Made by a program: the position numbers and the translations under genes | Notes under the pieces: generated by a model | Database searches by the model: none | What the model was told of the DNA's origin: nothing | Seen by the model: only the letters and a program-made list of their open reading frames with translations | Source: Acidovorax soli | GTDB lineage: Bacteria > Pseudomonadota > Gammaproteobacteria > Burkholderiales > Burkholderiaceae_C | Assembly: GCF_014207955.1 (NCBI RefSeq) | Contig: NZ_JACHLK010000015.1 | Span: 62,001 to 126,000 of the forward strand | DNA: 64,000 nucleotides | Reading direction: 5' to 3' | Shown here: piece by piece, positions 17,529 to 26,442 of the stretch | Layout of the letters: each line of letters starts with the position of its first letter | Numbering within the stretch: position 1 is the stretch's first letter

Positions 17529-18913
17529 CGGCGCACTCCCGATCCGACCAGGCCGGCCAGCTTTTCCAGCGTCTGCGGCAGGCTGGAGTGTTCGTCGGTG
17601 CGTTGGCGCAGAAAGGTGCGGATGGCTTCCACCTTGTCGATGGCCTCGTCCGTGGTGGGGTCGCCGCCGCGCTTGTACTCGCCGATTTTCACCAGCAGCT
17701 CGACCTCTTCGTACTTGGCCATCAGTTCGCGCAGGCGGCCGGCCAGCTTCTTGTGCTCGGGCGTGACGACGGCGTTCATCACGCGCGAGGCCGAGGCCAG
17801 CACGTCGATGGCCGGGTAGTGGTTGGCCGCCCCCAGCTTGCGCGAGAGCACGATGTGGCCATCCAGGATGGAGCGCGTCTCGTCGGCGATGGGCTCGGTC
17901 ATGTCGTCGCCCTCGACCAGCACGGTGTAGAGCGCCGTGATCGAGCCCTTGTCGTTCATGCCCACGCGTTCCATGAGCTTGGGCAGGGTGGCAAACACAC
18001 TGGGTGGGTAGCCGCGCCGCGTGGGCGGCTCGCCTGCGGCCAGGCCGATCTCGCGCTGCGCACGCGCGAAACGCGTGACCGAATCCATGAGGAACAGCAC
18101 CTTCTTGCCCTGGTCGCGGAAGTATTCGGCAATGGCCGTCGCCACGTACGCGGCCTTGGCGCGCTCCATCGACGATTTGTCGCTGGTGGCGCAGACGATG
18201 ACGCTCTTGCGCCGTCCTTCCTCGCCCAGTTCGTGCTCAAGGAACTCGCGCACCTCGCGGCCGCGCTCGCCGATCAGCGCGACCACGGTCACGTCCACCG
18301 CCGCGCCTTTGACCAGCATGCCCATGAGGGTGGACTTGCCGCCGCCAGCCGCCGCGAAGATGCCCATGCGCTGGCCTTCGCCGCAGGTCAGCACCGAGTC
18401 GAGCGCACGCACGCCCAGCTCCAGCGGCTCATGGATGATGCGGCGCTTGAGCGGGTCCGGCGCCTCGGAGAACACGGGGTAGAACTTGGTCGCCTCCAGC
18501 GGGCCATGCACGTCTTCATCCAGGGGGCGGCCCAGGCCATCGAGCACGCGGCCCAGCAGGCCGAAGCCCACGGGCACCATGTGCGCGCGGCCGGTGGGAA
18601 TCACTTCGGTGGCCGACGAAATGCCGTACATGTCGCCGATGGGCGTGAGCAGGGCCGCATCGCGCGCAAAGCCCACCACCTCGGCCTTCATCTCGAAGTC
18701 TTCGCCGGGGTTGCGCAGCACGCAGACCTCGCCCACCTTCACTGTGGGCACCACCGCCTTGATGATGGTGCCGATCACCTGCGTGACGCGGCCCTTGATC
18801 TGCAGCACCGGCGTGTCGTCCAGCGCCAGCTGCATCATTTCGGCGATGTAGTCGAACTGGCGCACCGAGCGCGCCCCCCCTTGGGGCAGGGCCTTGGCGA
18901 TGGCAGCGTTCAT
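17525..18913 (-). CDS. sctN: T3SS ATPase SctN
   Basis: Hexameric ATPase that unfolds substrates and strips chaperones, 462 aa, YscN/FliI family. Walker [10 protein letters not shown] at residues 187-195, Walker [16 protein letters not shown], and the family motif [14 protein letters not shown]. The C-terminal domain includes [17 protein letters not shown]. The start at ATG 18913 overlaps the sctL stop. It is the best-conserved gene of the locus and the best marker for placing this T3SS in a family by phylogeny. Confidence 0.97.
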   Translation of the reverse strand: MNAAIAKALPQGGARSVRQFDYIAEMMQLALDDTPVLQIKGRVTQVIGTIIKAVVPTVKVGEVCVLRNPGEDFEMKAEVVGFARDAALLTPIGDMYGISSATEVIPTGRAHMVPVGFGLLGRVLDGLGRPLDEDVHGPLEATKFYPVFSEAPDPLKRRIIHEPLELGVRALDSVLTCGEGQRMGIFAAAGGGKSTLMGMLVKGAAVDVTVVALIGERGREVREFLEHELGEEGRRKSVIVCATSDKSSMERAKAAYVATAIAEYFRDQGKKVLFLMDSVTRFARAQREIGLAAGEPPTRRGYPPSVFATLPKLMERVGMNDKGSITALYTVLVEGDDMTEPIADETRSILDGHIVLSRKLGAANHYPAIDVLASASRVMNAVVTPEHKKLAGRLRELMAKYEEVELLVKIGEYKRGGDPTTDEAIDKVEAIRTFLRQRTDEHSSLPQTLEKLAGLVGSGVRR

Positions 18914-19551
18914 ATGCGGCTGCCCAGCACTTTCTGGAAGGCGTTCTGCAGGGCTGCGATCTGGCCGTCGATGCTGGCTTCGACCAGGCCGATCTCGCTT
19001 TCCACGATGCAGGACTCGCCGCGCAGGCGCGCGTCGGGCACGATGTCCAGGTAGCCGACGCCGGGGTAGGCCGTCAGCAGCTCATTGACCCGGGCGCGCA
19101 CCCCGTCCACACGCGCGGGTGGCAGGCGCAGGGTCATCTGCTTCTGGTTGCGCACCACGGTCAGCGCGTTCTTCACGACCAGCAGCACGCGCTCCTCGTC
19201 GTCGTAGCCGTCGATGATCTTGCGCACCGCGCTCATCACCAGGGCGACCATGTCGGTCTCGACCTTGGCGAAATAGTCCACCGTGCGGCTCACGGTCTCT
19301 ATCATCTTCTCGGCCTGCTCCAGTTGCGCCTCCGCCAGGCCCTCCGCGAAGCCGCGTTGGCGTTCTTCCTCGAACGCGGCCTGGGCACCGGCGACGATGG
19401 CGTCGGCCTGCGCCCGGGCTGCGGCGAGCAGGCCCTCGGCATCCGCCCAGGCGGCCACTTCGGCCGCCTTGACGACGCGCGTGCCCGGCGCGATGCGTGC
19501 GTGCAGCGTGCGGGCGGGGGTCAACGGGTTGCGGGGAACGAGGAAAGCCAT
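18910..19551 (-). CDS. sctL: T3SS ATPase stator SctL
   Basis: YscL/FliH-type regulator of the ATPase, 213 aa from ATG 19551 ([20 protein letters not shown], the usual YscL N-terminus). An alanine-rich coiled coil follows ([20 protein letters not shown] and on to about residue 85). The C-terminal domain ends with the conserved [21 protein letters not shown]. It overlaps the preceding sctK gene by 31 bp and sctN by 4 bp. Confidence 0.93.
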   Translation of the reverse strand: MAFLVPRNPLTPARTLHARIAPGTRVVKAAEVAAWADAEGLLAAARAQADAIVAGAQAAFEEERQRGFAEGLAEAQLEQAEKMIETVSRTVDYFAKVETDMVALVMSAVRKIIDGYDDEERVLLVVKNALTVVRNQKQMTLRLPPARVDGVRARVNELLTAYPGVGYLDIVPDARLRGESCIVESEIGLVEASIDGQIAALQNAFQKVLGSRI

Positions 19552-20228
19552 GGCGTGTCCAGTCGGGCCAGGAGTTGCAGGCACAGGCCGCGCGCGTGCG
19601 TGGCATCGAGCCTGCTTGCCGTGCGCACTGGCGTCGCGTCGGCGTCGGGTGAGAGTTTCCAGTCGGCACGGAGGCGCAACGGTGCCGGTGCATCGTGCCA
19701 GGACTGGGCCAGCAGGCCGGCACCCAAGTGGTCGGCCGCCAGGGCGTAGTCGGCAGCGCCCTGGCCCTGCAGCCAGAGGCTGGTGTCGTCGAGGCCGGGG
19801 TGCAGTCCGGCCGCGTCGGTGCGGACCCAGTGCAATGCCTCGCTCCCCAGGCCTTCGCGCGCTGCCAGCACCTGCTCGCGCACGATGGCCTGGCGCAGTT
19901 GCCGCCCCAGCAGCAGCACGCCGGCGTCGCGCACCAGGCGCTGCAGCAGCGCGGGCGCCGCCAGCGCCAGCGGCAGTGCGGGGTGCATGAGGTCGGCCAC
20001 GGGGCGGGCATCATCGCCCAACCGGTCCAGCAGGTGCTGCGACCAGCGCTGGTGCAGGCTGCGCTGCGCAGCCGGGTGCCCGGCCAGCGGGCCGAGCGTG
20101 GCCGCCTCGGGAAACCACGCAGCGGTGCGAAGTGGGTGCAGCGTGTGGCTGGGCAGCAGGTTGAACGCTTGCAGCCGCACGAACAATGCAGCCGTGGCGG
20201 GTGAGGAAGGCGTGGGCAGGGCGGCCAT
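19521..20228 (-). CDS. sctK: T3SS sorting-platform protein SctK
   Basis: Cytosolic sorting-platform adaptor, 235 aa, at the YscK position between sctJ and sctL. Recognisable YscK features: FNLLPSHTLHPLR near the N-terminus and LLLGRQLRQAIVREQVLAAR in the centre, then ALHWVRTDAAGL. SctK proteins diverge quickly, so position supports the call as much as sequence. The 3' end overlaps the sctL start. Confidence 0.85.
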   Translation of the reverse strand: MAALPTPSSPATAALFVRLQAFNLLPSHTLHPLRTAAWFPEAATLGPLAGHPAAQRSLHQRWSQHLLDRLGDDARPVADLMHPALPLALAAPALLQRLVRDAGVLLLGRQLRQAIVREQVLAAREGLGSEALHWVRTDAAGLHPGLDDTSLWLQGQGAADYALAADHLGAGLLAQSWHDAPAPLRLRADWKLSPDADATPVRTASRLDATHARGLCLQLLARLDTPWLSSFPATR

Positions 20229-20248
20229 CAGGGGGGCAGCTCAGTCCG

Positions 20249-21085
20249 TCACACTGGGCGGGCGGTGGTGGCCACCGCGCCCGGCGGCGTGTTGCCACGT
20301 GCGGGCAGCAGGTAGCGCCAGACCACGTAGCCCAATCCCGCCAAGGCCAGCACGAGCAGTGCAGCCAGGCTCCACAGCAGGGCCGAAAGACCGCCGGCAG
20401 TGCTGCGCGGCACGTCGAAGCCCCAGACGCTGGCGGTCTGTGCGGCGGCGGCTGCGGCCGGGGTGGCACGCGGCTGGGCGCCGACGAAGATCACCGACAC
20501 CCGGTCGGCCGTGAGGCCGGGAATGCTGTTGGTCACCAGGCGGCGGATCTGCGGCTGGATGATGTCGAGGTTGTAGCCGTCCTGGTGCTTGATGAACACC
20601 GCCGCGGTCGAGGGCACGCCGGCTTCGCCTGCGGTGCCGCGTTCGGGCAGCACCACGTGCACGCGCGCTGCCAGCACGCCGTCGATCTTGGACAAGGTGT
20701 TGGACAGCTCCTGCGACAGCGCATAGATATAGCGGGCGCGCTCTTCCAGCGGCGAGGAGATCAGGCCTTCCTTCTTGAACACCTGGCCCATGCCGGCGAA
20801 GCGCTCGCGCGGCAGGCCGTTCTCGCGCAGGATTTCGAGCGCGCGGCCCACCTGGCCCGAGTCGACCTGCACACCCACCTGGCCGTCCTTGCCGGGGGTT
20901 TTCTGCGCCGGGATGTCGGCCTTGAGGAGGGCTGCGAGCACATCGTTGGCCTCGTCTTCAGGCACGGCACCGAGAAGGTCGACACGCGCGCCGCAGGCGG
21001 CCAGCAGCAGCGCGCACAGCACCACTACCAGGCTCTGCCAAAGGCGCCGGGCAACCAGGAAGGAGGGCAGGGCGGGAGCGTTCAT
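20249..21085 (-). CDS. sctJ: T3SS inner-membrane ring lipoprotein SctJ
   Basis: Lipoprotein of the inner-membrane ring, 278 aa, YscJ/EscJ/FliF family. A signal peptide ends in the lipobox LLAAC. The periplasmic ring modules follow (DVLAALLKADIPAQK, ISSPLEERARYIYALSQELS, and RVHVVLPERG with AAVFIKHQ), then a C-terminal membrane anchor (LLWSLAALLVLALAGLGYVV). The start ATG 21085 overlaps the sctI stop; the longer open frame upstream is a fusion with noise. Confidence 0.96.
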   Translation of the reverse strand: MNAPALPSFLVARRLWQSLVVVLCALLLAACGARVDLLGAVPEDEANDVLAALLKADIPAQKTPGKDGQVGVQVDSGQVGRALEILRENGLPRERFAGMGQVFKKEGLISSPLEERARYIYALSQELSNTLSKIDGVLAARVHVVLPERGTAGEAGVPSTAAVFIKHQDGYNLDIIQPQIRRLVTNSIPGLTADRVSVIFVGAQPRATPAAAAAAQTASVWGFDVPRSTAGGLSALLWSLAALLVLALAGLGYVVWRYLLPARGNTPPGAVATTARPV

Positions 21086-21504
21086 TGCAGGCGCAGCAGT
21101 TGGTCGAGGTTCTGGGTGGAGCGGCTCACAGCCTTGCCCACGAGGTCGTATTGCACCGACACCTGCACGAGCTGCAACTGCAGCTTGAGCAGGTCCTGCA
21201 TGTTCATGTTCTTGTCGCTGGCGTCCAGCACCGTGGACACGGACTTCCAGGCCGACTGGAAGTCGCTGGAGACATTGTTCATGCCCGACAGGATGCGCTC
21301 GCCCATGGAGCCCTGCGTGGTGCCGGCGGCCGTGGCCGGCGCCAGTGCGGCCTGTACCGCCTCTGCCACCGGGGTGGGCTGGCCCATGATGGCGCCAAAG
21401 CGCGCAGCCGCAAGGCTGTCGGGCGCCGCCATGGAAGCCGTGGGAGCAGTCAGCGCCTGGGTGGCGGGGGCGATTGCGGCGAGGGAGCCGATGATGGGGT
21501 CCAT
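21082..21504 (-). CDS. sctI: T3SS inner rod protein SctI
   Basis: Inner rod protein, 140 aa, YscI/PrgJ class. The diagnostic part is the C-terminal helix: MNMQDLLKLQLQLVQVSVQY followed by DLVGKAVSRSTQNLDQLLRL. The N-terminal half is Ala/Pro-rich. It joins the needle base to the SctJ ring and is itself exported. It overlaps sctJ by 4 bp. Confidence 0.92.
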   Translation of the reverse strand: MDPIIGSLAAIAPATQALTAPTASMAAPDSLAAARFGAIMGQPTPVAEAVQAALAPATAAGTTQGSMGERILSGMNNVSSDFQSAWKSVSTVLDASDKNMNMQDLLKLQLQLVQVSVQYDLVGKAVSRSTQNLDQLLRLQ

Positions 21505-21521
21505 GGCTGGTGTCCTTGGCG

Positions 21522-21938
21522 TCAGGGCGAGAGAGGTGCGTGGCTGGCGGGAGCCTGGGGTTCGCCCAGCATGCGGCGTGCCAGGCGCAGACCGTCATTG
21601 TCGGCGTCTGGCGGGGCATTGTGCAGCAACTCGCGCAGCAGCCGGGTGCTTTCGCTGGTGCGGCCTTCCAGCTGCAGCGCCAGCGCGCACAAGGCCGATA
21701 CGGTGTCGGCGTCCTCGCCGGGAGCGAGCTGCGGCAGGGCGCGCTGGAGCCGCTGCGCGGCCTCGGCCGCACGCCCGGCATTGAGCAGTGCCATGGCCGG
21801 CCCCACGTGCGCGAAAGCGCGGTCCGGCCGCACATGCGCAAGCGCGCCGAAGATGCGTTCGGCGCGTGGCACGTCGGCCTGGCCCGCGGCAAGAAAGCCG
21901 ATCTGGGTCAGCAGGCGGATGTCGTCAGGCTCCAGCAG
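21522..21938 (-). CDS. TPR protein, SctG-like, with apparent CTG start
   Basis: Helical-repeat protein, 138 aa. No ATG, GTG or TTG exists upstream of the clear coding start: the only standard codon, GTG 21872, would delete the first TPR helix (LLTQIGFLAAGQADVPRAER). A perfect AAGGAG lies at 21950-21945, six bases before CTG 21938, and the frame is coding from there. I therefore place the start at CTG. Repeats: RIFGALAHVRPDRAFAHVG and ALLNAGRAAEAAQRLQRALP. In Yersinia, YscG (a TPR partner of YscE in needle chaperoning) lies near yscI, so SctG-like is the best guess. It overlaps the preceding chaperone gene by 14 bp. Confidence 0.72.
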   Translation of the reverse strand: MLEPDDIRLLTQIGFLAAGQADVPRAERIFGALAHVRPDRAFAHVGPAMALLNAGRAAEAAQRLQRALPQLAPGEDADTVSALCALALQLEGRTSESTRLLRELLHNAPPDADNDGLRLARRMLGEPQAPASHAPLSP

Positions 21939-22425
21939 GGACGGCTCCTTGGGCCGGGCCGCGCAGCAGGTCCATCAGTACCTGCGCGCGTTCGCCGGCC
22001 TTGGTGTTGGTGGTGGCATTTTCCTTGCAATACTGCAGCACCAGCTCGACGTTCTGCCGGGCTTCGTCGAACTCGCGTTTGAGCAGCAGGCATTCGACGA
22101 TGGCGATGGTGTGGTCGACGTTGGCGGTGTCGATGGTGGCGAGGAACGAGTAGACGTTCAGTGCCTCGTCGTAGCGCTCCAGCATGCGGTAGCACAGGGC
22201 CAGGCCCTGCAGGTAGGTGACGTGGGTGGGCTTGTACAGCGTGAGCAGCGAGAAGTAGCGGTAGGCCGTCTCGTAGCGGCCCTGCACCACCAACTGGTGG
22301 GCCAGGGCGTAGATCGCCTCGGTGTCGCTGTTGGACAGGCGCGAGCTGGATGGCAGCGATTCGAGTGCGTCCTTGAGGTCGAGGATCGACTGGACGGTGC
22401 TGCTGTCGTGGATGGGGTTCGACAT
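21925..22425 (-). CDS. SycD/LcrH-type translocator chaperone (second copy)
   Basis: Class II chaperone, 166 aa, with three tandem TPRs (ALAHQLVVQGRYETAYRYFS, LQGLALCYRMLERYDEALNV, IVECLLLKREFDEARQNVEL). It is transcribed just after the SctB-like translocator gene, its likely client. Bordetella carries two such chaperones (BcrH1, BcrH2) around its translocators, as here. The N-terminal 30 residues are Ser-rich and probably flexible. Confidence 0.9.
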   Translation of the reverse strand: MSNPIHDSSTVQSILDLKDALESLPSSSRLSNSDTEAIYALAHQLVVQGRYETAYRYFSLLTLYKPTHVTYLQGLALCYRMLERYDEALNVYSFLATIDTANVDHTIAIVECLLLKREFDEARQNVELVLQYCKENATTNTKAGERAQVLMDLLRGPAQGAVPAGA

Positions 22426-22450
22426 GGCGGCGGGTTCCCTCGTTCGTTGG

Positions 22451-23314
22451 TCAGATGTTGCGGGAGATGCCGCGGTTGGTCTCGATGGCGGACTGCTGGA
22501 TCGACTGCAGCTTGTCGCGCACGTCGCGGATCACGTCCATCATCTGCTGCATCATGTCGTTGGCGTGCTGGACCGCAGTCTCCTGGACCTTGGCCTGGGT
22601 TTCCAGCTGCATCTTTGCCGCGTCGGCCTTGTCGGCCGCCAGGGTGAAGCTGGCGCCGATCATTCCACCCATGCCTGCGCTGATGCCGCTCATGGCCTGG
22701 CCGTAGTTCATCTGGGCCTGGCCCGTGGCAGTGAGCTTGGCCGCGTCGACCTTGATCCCCGTCAGCTGTACCGCCTTGGGGCTCATGCCATCTGCCTGGT
22801 TCTGCATCTGCGCACCTTTCACGGTGTTGTTGACCGAGATGGCCGACATGCCTGCCTGCATGAGACCGCCAGCAATCTGCATGGCGCCTTGCGCAATGGC
22901 CGCCGAGAAGCGTTCTGCGGCCGCTGTCTTCATTTGTTCGGCGGCGTTCTGCAGCGAGGTGACCTGGGCCTGCATTTCGGTGGTGCGCTGGGTGCGGGCC
23001 GTGTCGCGCATCTGCTGGGCCATCTGCTGGAACAGCGCCATGAAGGCGTAGATGTCGGCGCTCACCTGGTTGTCCCCCAGGCTGCCCAGCACCGACATCG
23101 CGCCGGTGATGGAGCCGCCATCGGGCTGCTTGAGGCCGTCGGCAGGGTTGCTGCGATTGTCGCCCAGCAGCTTGGATGCGTTCAGCAGCGCGGTGAGGTC
23201 GGTCTGCTGGTTGGTGCCTGCACCTTGGGCGCCGCTCGGGCCGCCGGCCTGGCCGGCGTCGCCGACGCCGTAGAAGTTGGCGGCGCCGCCGCGGTTGATT
23301 CCGTCAATGCTCAT
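22451..23314 (-). CDS. sctB: T3SS minor translocator SctB (YopD/BopD-like)
   Basis: Pore protein inserted in the host membrane, 287 aa. A hydrophobic stretch (IAQGAMQIAGGLMQAGMSAI, about residues 138-160) lies in the middle, flanked by long coiled helices (ARTQRTTEMQAQVTSLQNAA; MMQQMMDVIRDVRDKLQSIQ at the C-terminus). The N-terminus is Gly/Asn-rich and should carry the secretion signal. It lies between the SctE-like translocator gene and the second SycD-type chaperone gene, which is the order expected for YopB/YopD modules. Confidence 0.9.
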   Translation of the reverse strand: MSIDGINRGGAANFYGVGDAGQAGGPSGAQGAGTNQQTDLTALLNASKLLGDNRSNPADGLKQPDGGSITGAMSVLGSLGDNQVSADIYAFMALFQQMAQQMRDTARTQRTTEMQAQVTSLQNAAEQMKTAAAERFSAAIAQGAMQIAGGLMQAGMSAISVNNTVKGAQMQNQADGMSPKAVQLTGIKVDAAKLTATGQAQMNYGQAMSGISAGMGGMIGASFTLAADKADAAKMQLETQAKVQETAVQHANDMMQQMMDVIRDVRDKLQSIQQSAIETNRGISRNI

Positions 23315-23342
23315 GGGATGCTCCTTGTGCGCCGGCTGCGCG

Positions 23343-24476
23343 TCAAATGGTCTGCCCGCGGCCGGACAGATTGGCCGAGATCTGGGCCCGGCTCTCGCCG
23401 GCCGAGTTGATCATCTGGCTCACGATGTTCATGCCTTCCATCATCTGGTCCATCACCTTCTTGATCTCTTCGCGGTCTTCTTCCATCTGCTTTTGCATCT
23501 TGGCGAGAACGGCGTCGATGCCTTTCTTGTCGGCCTGGATCAGGGAGGCCTGCTTTTCGTCGTAGGCGACGGCGATGTCCACGCCACCCTTGGCGGCCTG
23601 GGTGACGCCGCCAGCGATGCCGGCCACGGCCTGGCCGATGCGGGCGGCCGTGAGAACAAGCTTCTGCATGTCGCTCATGGCCGAGGCCCCGCCGGTGAGC
23701 GCGATGGAGGCCGCCATGATGGCGATGGTGGCGACCACCGCGAACGTGGCCGAGACGATGGCGGCCTGCTGCTCGTCGGCGCCGAAGGCCTTGGCCAGTT
23801 CGCCGAAGCCCTTGCCGATCAGCGAGGCGGGGTCCATCCAGCCGGCCACATCGTCAAAGCCCTTGCCGCCATTGGCCTTGTCGATCTCGCTGGCGATGCT
23901 CACGATCGACGTGGCCAGGCCAAGCACCGCCAGGGCGAGCAGGGGAGCTGCGGCGCCACCCGTGGCGGCTGTCGCCACGGCGGCGGCGACCACGGCGAAC
24001 ACGGCGGCAACGGCGGTGAAGATCTTCTGGAACCATCCGAGGATGCCGCCGGCCTTCTGCTTGGATGCGGCGTCCTCGCACTTCTTGATCCAGTCGTTGA
24101 TCTTGTCCATCGCCTGCTTGTTTTTCTCCTCCATCTTCTTCTTGTTGGTCGTGATGCCTTCCTTGGCCGTGGACAGCTGGGCTTCCTGGGTCTTGCCTTG
24201 CAGCACCAGCAGTGCGGCGGCCATGTCCTCGGCCGAGAAGTTCATGGTGACGCCGTCGATCTGCGGCGCGCCGTTGGCGTTGGTGATGCTGTTGCCACCG
24301 CTGGTGCTGCCGGGCTGGCTCGTCTGCAGCACGCTGGCCAGTTTGGTGAGCTCCTTCAGCGCCTGCGTGGTATCGAGGTTGGCCTGCTGCAGCCGATCGG
24401 TCATCGCGGTGCTCAGGTCGCCTCCCTGGGAGGGGGTATAGATCGGGGCGCCTGGGATTCTGGTGATGTCGGTCAT
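23343..24476 (-). CDS. sctE: T3SS major translocator SctE (YopB/BopB-like)
   Basis: Major translocon protein, 377 aa from ATG 24476. A charged coiled coil (TTNKKKMEEKNKQAMDKIND) precedes two hydrophobic regions: IFTAVAAVFAVVAAAVATAA with the adjoining PLLALAVLGLATSIVSIA, and AIVSATFAVVATIAIMAASI. A second coiled coil follows (VLAKMQKQMEEDREEIKKVM). This order is the IpaB/SipB/YopB pattern. It sits between its class II chaperone gene (24488-24985) and the SctB gene, 11 bp after the former. Confidence 0.93.
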   Translation of the reverse strand: MTDITRIPGAPIYTPSQGGDLSTAMTDRLQQANLDTTQALKELTKLASVLQTSQPGSTSGGNSITNANGAPQIDGVTMNFSAEDMAAALLVLQGKTQEAQLSTAKEGITTNKKKMEEKNKQAMDKINDWIKKCEDAASKQKAGGILGWFQKIFTAVAAVFAVVAAAVATAATGGAAAPLLALAVLGLATSIVSIASEIDKANGGKGFDDVAGWMDPASLIGKGFGELAKAFGADEQQAAIVSATFAVVATIAIMAASIALTGGASAMSDMQKLVLTAARIGQAVAGIAGGVTQAAKGGVDIAVAYDEKQASLIQADKKGIDAVLAKMQKQMEEDREEIKKVMDQMMEGMNIVSQMINSAGESRAQISANLSGRGQTI

Positions 24477-24487
24477 GGAAACCCCCT

Positions 24488-24985
24488 TCAGTGCGTAGCG
24501 GTCTTGCCTGGGGCGCCGAGCAGATCCAGCATGGTCTGGGCGCGGGACTTGAGTTCGGCGCGCTCGGGCTCGTCGCTCTGCAGGAGCACGTAGTGCAGCG
24601 CTTCCTTGGCTTCGGTGGTGTAGCCCAGGGCGATCATGCATTCGGCCGTGTGGTAGGTGGGCAGGGGGTCACCCATGTCCATCAGCGAGGCCATCGAGTA
24701 GTACTTGATGGCTTCCTTGTAGCTCTTGAGCATCTGCAGGCTGGCTGCGAACGCGTTCATGAACCGCTTTTCCATGTGGTTGTGGGTCACGAGGAAGCCG
24801 AAGGTGCGCATGGCGTCCTGGTAGCGGGCCTGGCCGTACAGGCTGTGGCCCAGGGCGTACAGGACTTCGTAGTCGGTGTCGTCGTAGTTGTAGACGGAGC
24901 CGAGCGTCCCGCCGTGGGCCAGCAGCTCTGCGATCTGCTCGGGCAGGTTCTCGGGAATCGACGTGGGAAGCGTCTTGGTAGTCAT
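24488..24985 (-). CDS. SycD/LcrH-type translocator chaperone (first copy)
   Basis: Class II chaperone, 165 aa, canonical LcrH/SycD: IAELLAHGGTLGSVYNYDDT, then TPRs VLYALGHSLYGQARYQDAMR, FAASLQMLKSYKEAIKYYSM and AECMIALGYTTEAKEALHYV. It lies immediately upstream of the SctE gene on the same transcript and should hold SctE (and possibly SctB) soluble before export. Confidence 0.93.
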   Translation of the reverse strand: MTTKTLPTSIPENLPEQIAELLAHGGTLGSVYNYDDTDYEVLYALGHSLYGQARYQDAMRTFGFLVTHNHMEKRFMNAFAASLQMLKSYKEAIKYYSMASLMDMGDPLPTYHTAECMIALGYTTEAKEALHYVLLQSDEPERAELKSRAQTMLDLLGAPGKTATH

Positions 24986-25031
24986 GGTGTGCTCTCTCTC
25001 GATATAGGGGGCGGGCGCTTCGGCTCGGTCT

Positions 25032-25715
25032 TCAGCGCATGTTGCCGAGGATGGAGCTGCGGGCGTCCTGCATCTTCTTGATGAAGTTGGTCATCAGGTC
25101 GAAGGCCTCGTTGCGCTTGTTGGAGAGGCTTTGCAGGCGCAGCATGTCCATCTGCTGCGAATTGCTCATGCTGTCGATCTGCGACTTGACCTGCTGGATG
25201 TAGCCATCGAGCTGGCCCTTGTTCACCGTGGACGGGTTCTCGGTGATGGAGACGATGCCCTTCTTGCCGCTGTAGTCGCTGGAGCGGAACGCCCAGTTCT
25301 TGCTCTTGTAGTCGTCGGCTTCCTTCTTGCCGGCTTCGTCGACCTTGATGACGGAGCCGTCCACCAGCTTCACGTTCCAGGACTTTTCGAGGCCCTGCAT
25401 GTCGGCAGGCAGGGTGATGCCGGCGCTCTGCGCGGCCGCCTTGATGTCGGCGGCGTTGGCCGAGGACAGGTTGACCGCGTCGCCGGCCTTCGCATCGGTG
25501 GGCATGCTGGCCGCCGCCTTGTTGAGCGTGCCCAGGAGCTGGTTGAGCTTGGCGATCTGGTCGTTCTTGGCCTGCACCGAGGAAATCTGGTCCTTCAACT
25601 GCGCTTCCAACAGGTTGGCGCGGTTGGTCTGGACGGCCATCATCGCGCTTTCGAGGTCCATGCCCTGGATATTGATGGGCGTGGCACCTTGGACAGTGTT
25701 GAGGTTGACTGACAT
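25032..25715 (-). CDS. Bsp22-like T3SS tip/filament protein, copy A
   Basis: Secreted helical protein, 227 aa, placed where Bordetella has Bsp22, the tip filament subunit. Conserved N-terminal block: NIQGMDLESAMMAVQTNRAN, then LLEAQLKDQISSVQAKNDQI. Conserved C-terminal block: QIDSMSNSQQMDMLRLQSLS and KRNEAFDLMTNFIKKMQDAR. The middle (about residues 75-165) is unlike the neighbouring paralogue and contains a lysine-rich segment (VDEAGKKEADDYKSKNWAFR). The Bsp22 relation is by position, size and the coiled ends, so moderately sure. Confidence 0.75.
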   Translation of the reverse strand: MSVNLNTVQGATPINIQGMDLESAMMAVQTNRANLLEAQLKDQISSVQAKNDQIAKLNQLLGTLNKAAASMPTDAKAGDAVNLSSANAADIKAAAQSAGITLPADMQGLEKSWNVKLVDGSVIKVDEAGKKEADDYKSKNWAFRSSDYSGKKGIVSITENPSTVNKGQLDGYIQQVKSQIDSMSNSQQMDMLRLQSLSNKRNEAFDLMTNFIKKMQDARSSILGNMR

Positions 25716-25749
25716 GAGAGACTCCTCTGTGCAGGTGGTTGTATGTCGA

Positions 25750-26406
25750 TCAACGCATGTTGCCGATGATGGAGCTGCGGTTTTCCTGCATCTTCTTGAT
25801 GAAGTTGGTCATCAGGTCGAAGGCCTCGTTGCGCTTGTTGGAGAGGCTCTGCAGGCGCAGCATGTCCATCTGCTGCGAGTTGCTCATGCTGTCGATCTGC
25901 GACTTCATCTGCTGGATGGCGCCGTCCAGCTCGCCCTTGGTCGTGCTGCCATTGACGCCGCCGGGGTACCAGGACGACTTTGTGACCGAGCCGTTGGCAT
26001 TCGTGGTGTCTGCGGTGCTGTTCTTGTTGCTGTTGTTGTTCCAGGCCTCGGTGCGGCCGCCGCTGCCGTTGTTGCCGCTCATGGGGAACGGGCGGATGCC
26101 TGCAGCGTCCAGTGCACTATTGAGCTGCTTCTCGGCTGCGTAGTCGTTGGCGCTGATGGCGTTGGTGATCTTGTCGCCGGCCTTGGCGTCCGACGGCATC
26201 TTGGCCGCGATGGCGTTCATCAGGCCGAGCGCCTGGTTCAGCTTGGCGATCTGGTCGTTCTTGGCCTGGACCGAGGCGATCTGGTCCTTGAGCTGGGTTT
26301 CCAGCAGGTTGGCGCGGTTGCTTTGCACAGCCATCATGGCCGTTTCCAGGTCCATGCCCTGGATGTTCATGGGGGTGACGCCGCCGATACCGTTGATGGC
26401 TGACAT
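25750..26406 (-). CDS. Bsp22-like T3SS tip/filament protein, copy B
   Basis: Paralogue of the gene 34 bp downstream (25032-25715), 218 aa. The two share almost identical ends (NIQGMDLETAMMAVQSNRAN; SQIDSMSNSQQMDMLRLQSL), and the DNA of the C-terminal third is nearly identical. The central part is different: a Gly/Asn/Ser-rich insert (PFPMSGNNGSGGRTEAWNNN and following NSNKNSTADTTNANG) replaces the lysine-rich segment of copy A. The pattern suggests duplication with gene conversion at the ends and diversification of the exposed middle. It is the second gene of the main operon. Confidence 0.75.
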   Translation of the reverse strand: MSAINGIGGVTPMNIQGMDLETAMMAVQSNRANLLETQLKDQIASVQAKNDQIAKLNQALGLMNAIAAKMPSDAKAGDKITNAISANDYAAEKQLNSALDAAGIRPFPMSGNNGSGGRTEAWNNNSNKNSTADTTNANGSVTKSSWYPGGVNGSTTKGELDGAIQQMKSQIDSMSNSQQMDMLRLQSLSNKRNEAFDLMTNFIKKMQENRSSIIGNMR

Positions 26407-26442
26407 GTTGTGCTCCTAGGTGAAAACGATAGCTTGTTGGGT

